A DNA stretch of 64,000 nt, taken from NCBI RefSeq assembly GCF_050947335.1, contig NW_027473536.1:176718-240717 (forward strand), written 5' to 3'. Position 1 is the first letter of the stretch; every line of letters begins with the position of its first letter. The notes below the pieces were generated by a model. That model saw nothing but the letters and a program-made list of their open reading frames with translations, had not been told where the DNA came from and searched no databases. Made by a program: the position numbers and the translations under genes. The stretch is from Megachile rotundata. Lineage: Eukaryota; Arthropoda; Insecta; Hymenoptera; Megachilidae. Shown piece by piece: positions 61,590 through 64,000 of this stretch.

Positions 61590-63623
61590 TTAGAGGCTGA
61601 ATCGTGCGAAAATGAGCATAATTCTTTCAAAACCAGCAAAATTCGTGCAAAACGAGCAAAATTGTTCATTGTGGTGTTGAATTGTGCTCAGATAGGATAA
61701 CTTAACATAACTAGATAGTACAGAGTCGTAATACAGCGGATATTTGCGAATTAGAGGCTGAATCGTGCGAGAACGAGCATAATTCGTGCAAAACGAGCAA
61801 AATTGTTCATTGTGGTGTTGAATTGTGCTGAGATAGGATAACTCAACATAACTAGATAGTACAGAGTCGAATTGCAGCGTATATGTGCGAATTAGAGGCT
61901 GAATCGTGCGAAAATGAGCATAATTCGTTCAAAACCAGCAAAATTGTTCATTGTGGTGTTGAATTGTGCTCAGTTACGATAACTTAACATGACTAGATAG
62001 TACAGAGTCGAATTACAGCGGATATGTGCGAATTAGAGGCTGAATCGTGCGAAAATGAGCGTAATTCGTGCAAAACGAGCAAAATTGTTCGTTGTGGTGT
62101 TGTATTGTGCTCAGATAGGATAACTTAACATAACTAGATAGTACAGAGTCGAATTACAGCGGATATGTGCGAATTAGAGGCTGAATCGTGCGAAAATGAG
62201 CATAATTCGTTCAAAACGATCAAAATTGTAGATTGTGGTGTTGAATTGTGCTCAGTTACGATAACTTAACATGACTAGATGGTACAGAGTCGAATTACAG
62301 CGGATATGTGCGAATTAGAGGCTGAATCGTGCGAAAATGAGCATAATTCGTTCAAAACCAGAAAAATTGTTCATTGTGGTGTTGAATTGTGCTCAGTTAC
62401 GATAACTTAACATGACTAGATAGTACAGAGTCGAATTACAGCGGATATGTGCGAATTAGAGGCTGAATCGTGCGAAAATGAGCATAATTCGTGCAAAACG
62501 AGCAAAATTCGTGCAAAACGAGCAAAATTGTTCATTGTGGTGTTGAATTGTGCTCAGATAGGATAACTTAACATAACTAGATAGTACAGAGTCGAATTAC
62601 AGCGGATATGTGCGAATTAGAGGCTGAATCGTGAGAAAATGAGCATAATTCGTGCAAAACGAGCAAAATTGTTCGTTGTGGTGTTGAATTGTGCTCAGAT
62701 AGGATAACTTAACATAACTAGATAGTACAGAGTCGAATTACAGCGGATATGTGCGAATTAGAGGCTGAATCGTGCGAAAATGAGCATAATTCGTTCAAAA
62801 CGAGCAAAATTGTTCATTGTGGTGTTGAATTGTGCTCAGTTACGATAACTTAACATGACTAGATAGTACAGAGTCGAAATACAGCGGATATGTGCGAATT
62901 AGAGGCTGAATCGTGCGAAAATGAGCATAATTCGTTCAAAACGAGCAAAATTGTTCATTGTGGTGTTGAATTGTGCTCAGTTACGATAACTTAACATGAC
63001 TAGATAGTACAGAGTCGAATTACAGCGGATATGTGCGAATTAGAGGCTGAATCGTGCGAAAATGAGCATAATTCGTTCAAAACCAGCAAAATTGTTCATT
63101 GTGGTGTTGAATTGTGCTCAGTTACGATAACTTAACATGACTAGATAGTACAGAGTCGAAATACAGCGGATATGTGCGAATTAGAGGCTGAATCGTGCGT
63201 AAATGAGCATAATTCGTTCAAAACCAGCAAAATTGTTCATTGTGGTGTTGAATTGTGCTCAGATAGGATAACTTAACATAACTAGATAGTACAGAGTCGA
63301 ATTACAGCGGATATGTGCGAATTAGAGGCTGAATCGTTTGAAAATGAGCAAAATTCGTTCAAAACGAGCAAAATTCATGCAAAACGAGCAAAATTATTCA
63401 TTGTGGTGTTGAATTGTGCTCAGATAGGATAACTTAACATAACTAGATAGTACAGAGTCGAATTACAGCGGATATGTGCGAATTAGAGGCTGAATCGTGC
63501 GAAAATGTGCATAATTCGTTCAAAACCAGCAAAATTGTTCATTGTGGTGTTGAATTGTGCTCAGGTACGATAACTTAACATGACTAGATAGTACAGAGTC
63601 GAATTACAGCGGATATGTGCGAA
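59556..63623 (+). repeat. 2,034-bp unit in direct tandem (copies 2 and 3)
   Basis: Units 59,556-61,589 and 61,590-63,623 are the same 14 monomers as 54,118-56,151. Marker GAGCGTAATTCG lies at 54,585, 60,023 and 62,057; GTGCGTAAATG at about 55,723, 61,161 and 63,195. The only difference I noticed is TGTATTGTGC at about 62,101 against TGAATTGTGC. Downstream of 63,623 the sequence again follows the order after 56,151, at offset 7,472, to the window edge. The exchange point between units lies within about 90 bp shared between the H ending (after GGTACG) and ATTCTTTC. Confidence 0.93.
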
Positions 63624-64000
63624 TTAGAGGCTGAATCGTGCGAAAATGAGCATAATTCGTGCAAAACGAGCAAAATTGTTCGTTGTGGTGTTGAATTGTG
63701 CTCAGATAGGATAACTTAACATAACTAGATAGTACAGAGTCGAATTACAGCGGATATGTGCGAATTAGAGGCTGAATCGTGCGAAAATGAGCATAATTCG
63801 TTCAAAACCAGCAAAATTGTTCATTGTGGTGTTGAATTGTGCTCAGTTACGATAACTTAACATGACTAGATAGTACAGAGTCGAAATACAGCGGATATGT
63901 GCGAATTAGAGGCTGAATCGTGCGAAAACGAGCATAATTCGTGCAAAACGAGCAAAATTGTTCATTGTGGTGTTGAATTGTGCTCAGATAGGATAACTTA

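Larger units (their letters stand above)
1..64000 (+). repeat. 141-bp satellite array with higher-order structure
   Basis: The entire window is a direct tandem array of a 141-bp monomer, phased here from TTAGAGGCTG. I count 445 full monomers plus a partial one beginning at 63,906; 58 of them are 161 bp. No inverted monomer, transposon, gene or unique spacer was found. All six frames contain stops in each monomer, so there is no coding potential even though 141 is divisible by three. Both edges of the window lie inside the array, so its true size is larger. Long homogeneous arrays with higher-order repeats are typical of eukaryotic centromeric or heterochromatic satellites; the location on the chromosome is inference. 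I do not recognise the family and cannot name the organism. Confidence 0.98.

Noticed and set aside
1..64000. A repetitive protein gene, since 141 is a multiple of three and frames could stay open across monomers.
   Set aside because: Each forward frame is closed in every monomer (TAG at the TTAG start, TGA in GGCTGA, TAA in ACTTAA), and each reverse frame also meets a stop within the monomer. No frame stays open much beyond one monomer.
1..64000. A CRISPR array, because of regular repeats.
   Set aside because: Repeats are directly adjacent with no unique spacers; the variable sites are a few shared alleles, and the monomer is far longer than a CRISPR repeat. No cas genes.
1..64000. Telomeric or simple microsatellite repeat.
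   Set aside because: The 141-bp unit contains no TTAGGG-like telomere motif in tandem; TTAGAGG occurs once per monomer only.
1..64000. Ribosomal spacer repeats or a tRNA/5S-derived satellite.
   Set aside because: I see no A-box and B-box pair, no 5S-like internal control region and no rRNA sequence in the monomer.

Overview
The whole window is one satellite DNA array. From the first base to the last it is an uninterrupted head-to-tail tandem repeat with a 141-bp monomer (about 39% GC). I count 445 complete monomers plus a 95-bp partial one at the right edge. Of these, 58 are a 161-bp long form carrying one extra 20-bp subunit. The arithmetic closes: 445 x 141 + 58 x 20 = 63,905, and the last partial monomer begins at 63,906; the four single-base length changes I found cancel out. 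All monomers lie in the same orientation. I see no gene, RNA gene, transposon or unrelated sequence, and each of the six reading frames is stopped in every monomer. A 64-kb array of this kind with higher-order structure indicates a eukaryotic nuclear chromosome, most likely a centromeric, pericentromeric or other heterochromatic block. I do not recognise the monomer and cannot name the species. CpG is not depleted (8 CpG in monomer 1-141), which argues against long-term heavy CpG methylation decay.

Monomer anatomy. Read from the AATT/AATC steps, the 141-bp unit is built from blocks of 12, 20, 20, 20, 20, 29 and 20 bp. The long form adds exactly one more 20-bp block. The second 20-bp block contains a sequence matching 8 of the 9 essential positions of the mammalian CENP-B box (NTTCGNNNNANNCGGGN); here the last group is CGAG. 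One monomer, at 31,350-31,366, matches all 9. Other monomers have CCAG at this place, which damages the match. Monomers fall into a few recurring types that differ at linked diagnostic sites: A (TTCGTG, CGAG, ATAGG, AAC), B (TTCGTT, CCAG, TTACG, GAC), C (TTCGTT, CGAG, TTACG), D (AAAACGAG first block), E and L (long), plus minor F, G and H. A and B often alternate.

Layout. (1) 1-about 29.9 kb, the left domain, is defined by L, G and F monomers and a 12-monomer, 1,732-bp higher-order unit (585-2,316). It contains a near-identical segmental duplication (1-8,056 and 16,979-24,188) and a third, partial, more diverged copy at 9,064-11,661. A diverged subfamily appears at 24.2-24.8 kb and 26.3-26.8 kb. 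(2) About 29.9-32 kb is a transition zone with a cluster of one-base indels and private substitutions. (3) About 32-64 kb, the right domain, lacks L monomers and is organised in blocks recurring every 4.9-6.2 kb (38,368-41,952 with 44,531-48,115; 42,235-44,530 with 48,116-50,411; 52,124-56,151 with 56,998-61,589). It ends in a 2,034-bp, 14-monomer unit present three times, twice in direct tandem.

The array looks like one being actively homogenised by unequal exchange and segmental amplification: recent expansions of 2, 3, 4, 6 and 14 monomers can be read directly by comparing duplicated segments. Whether it is a functional centromere cannot be decided from sequence alone.
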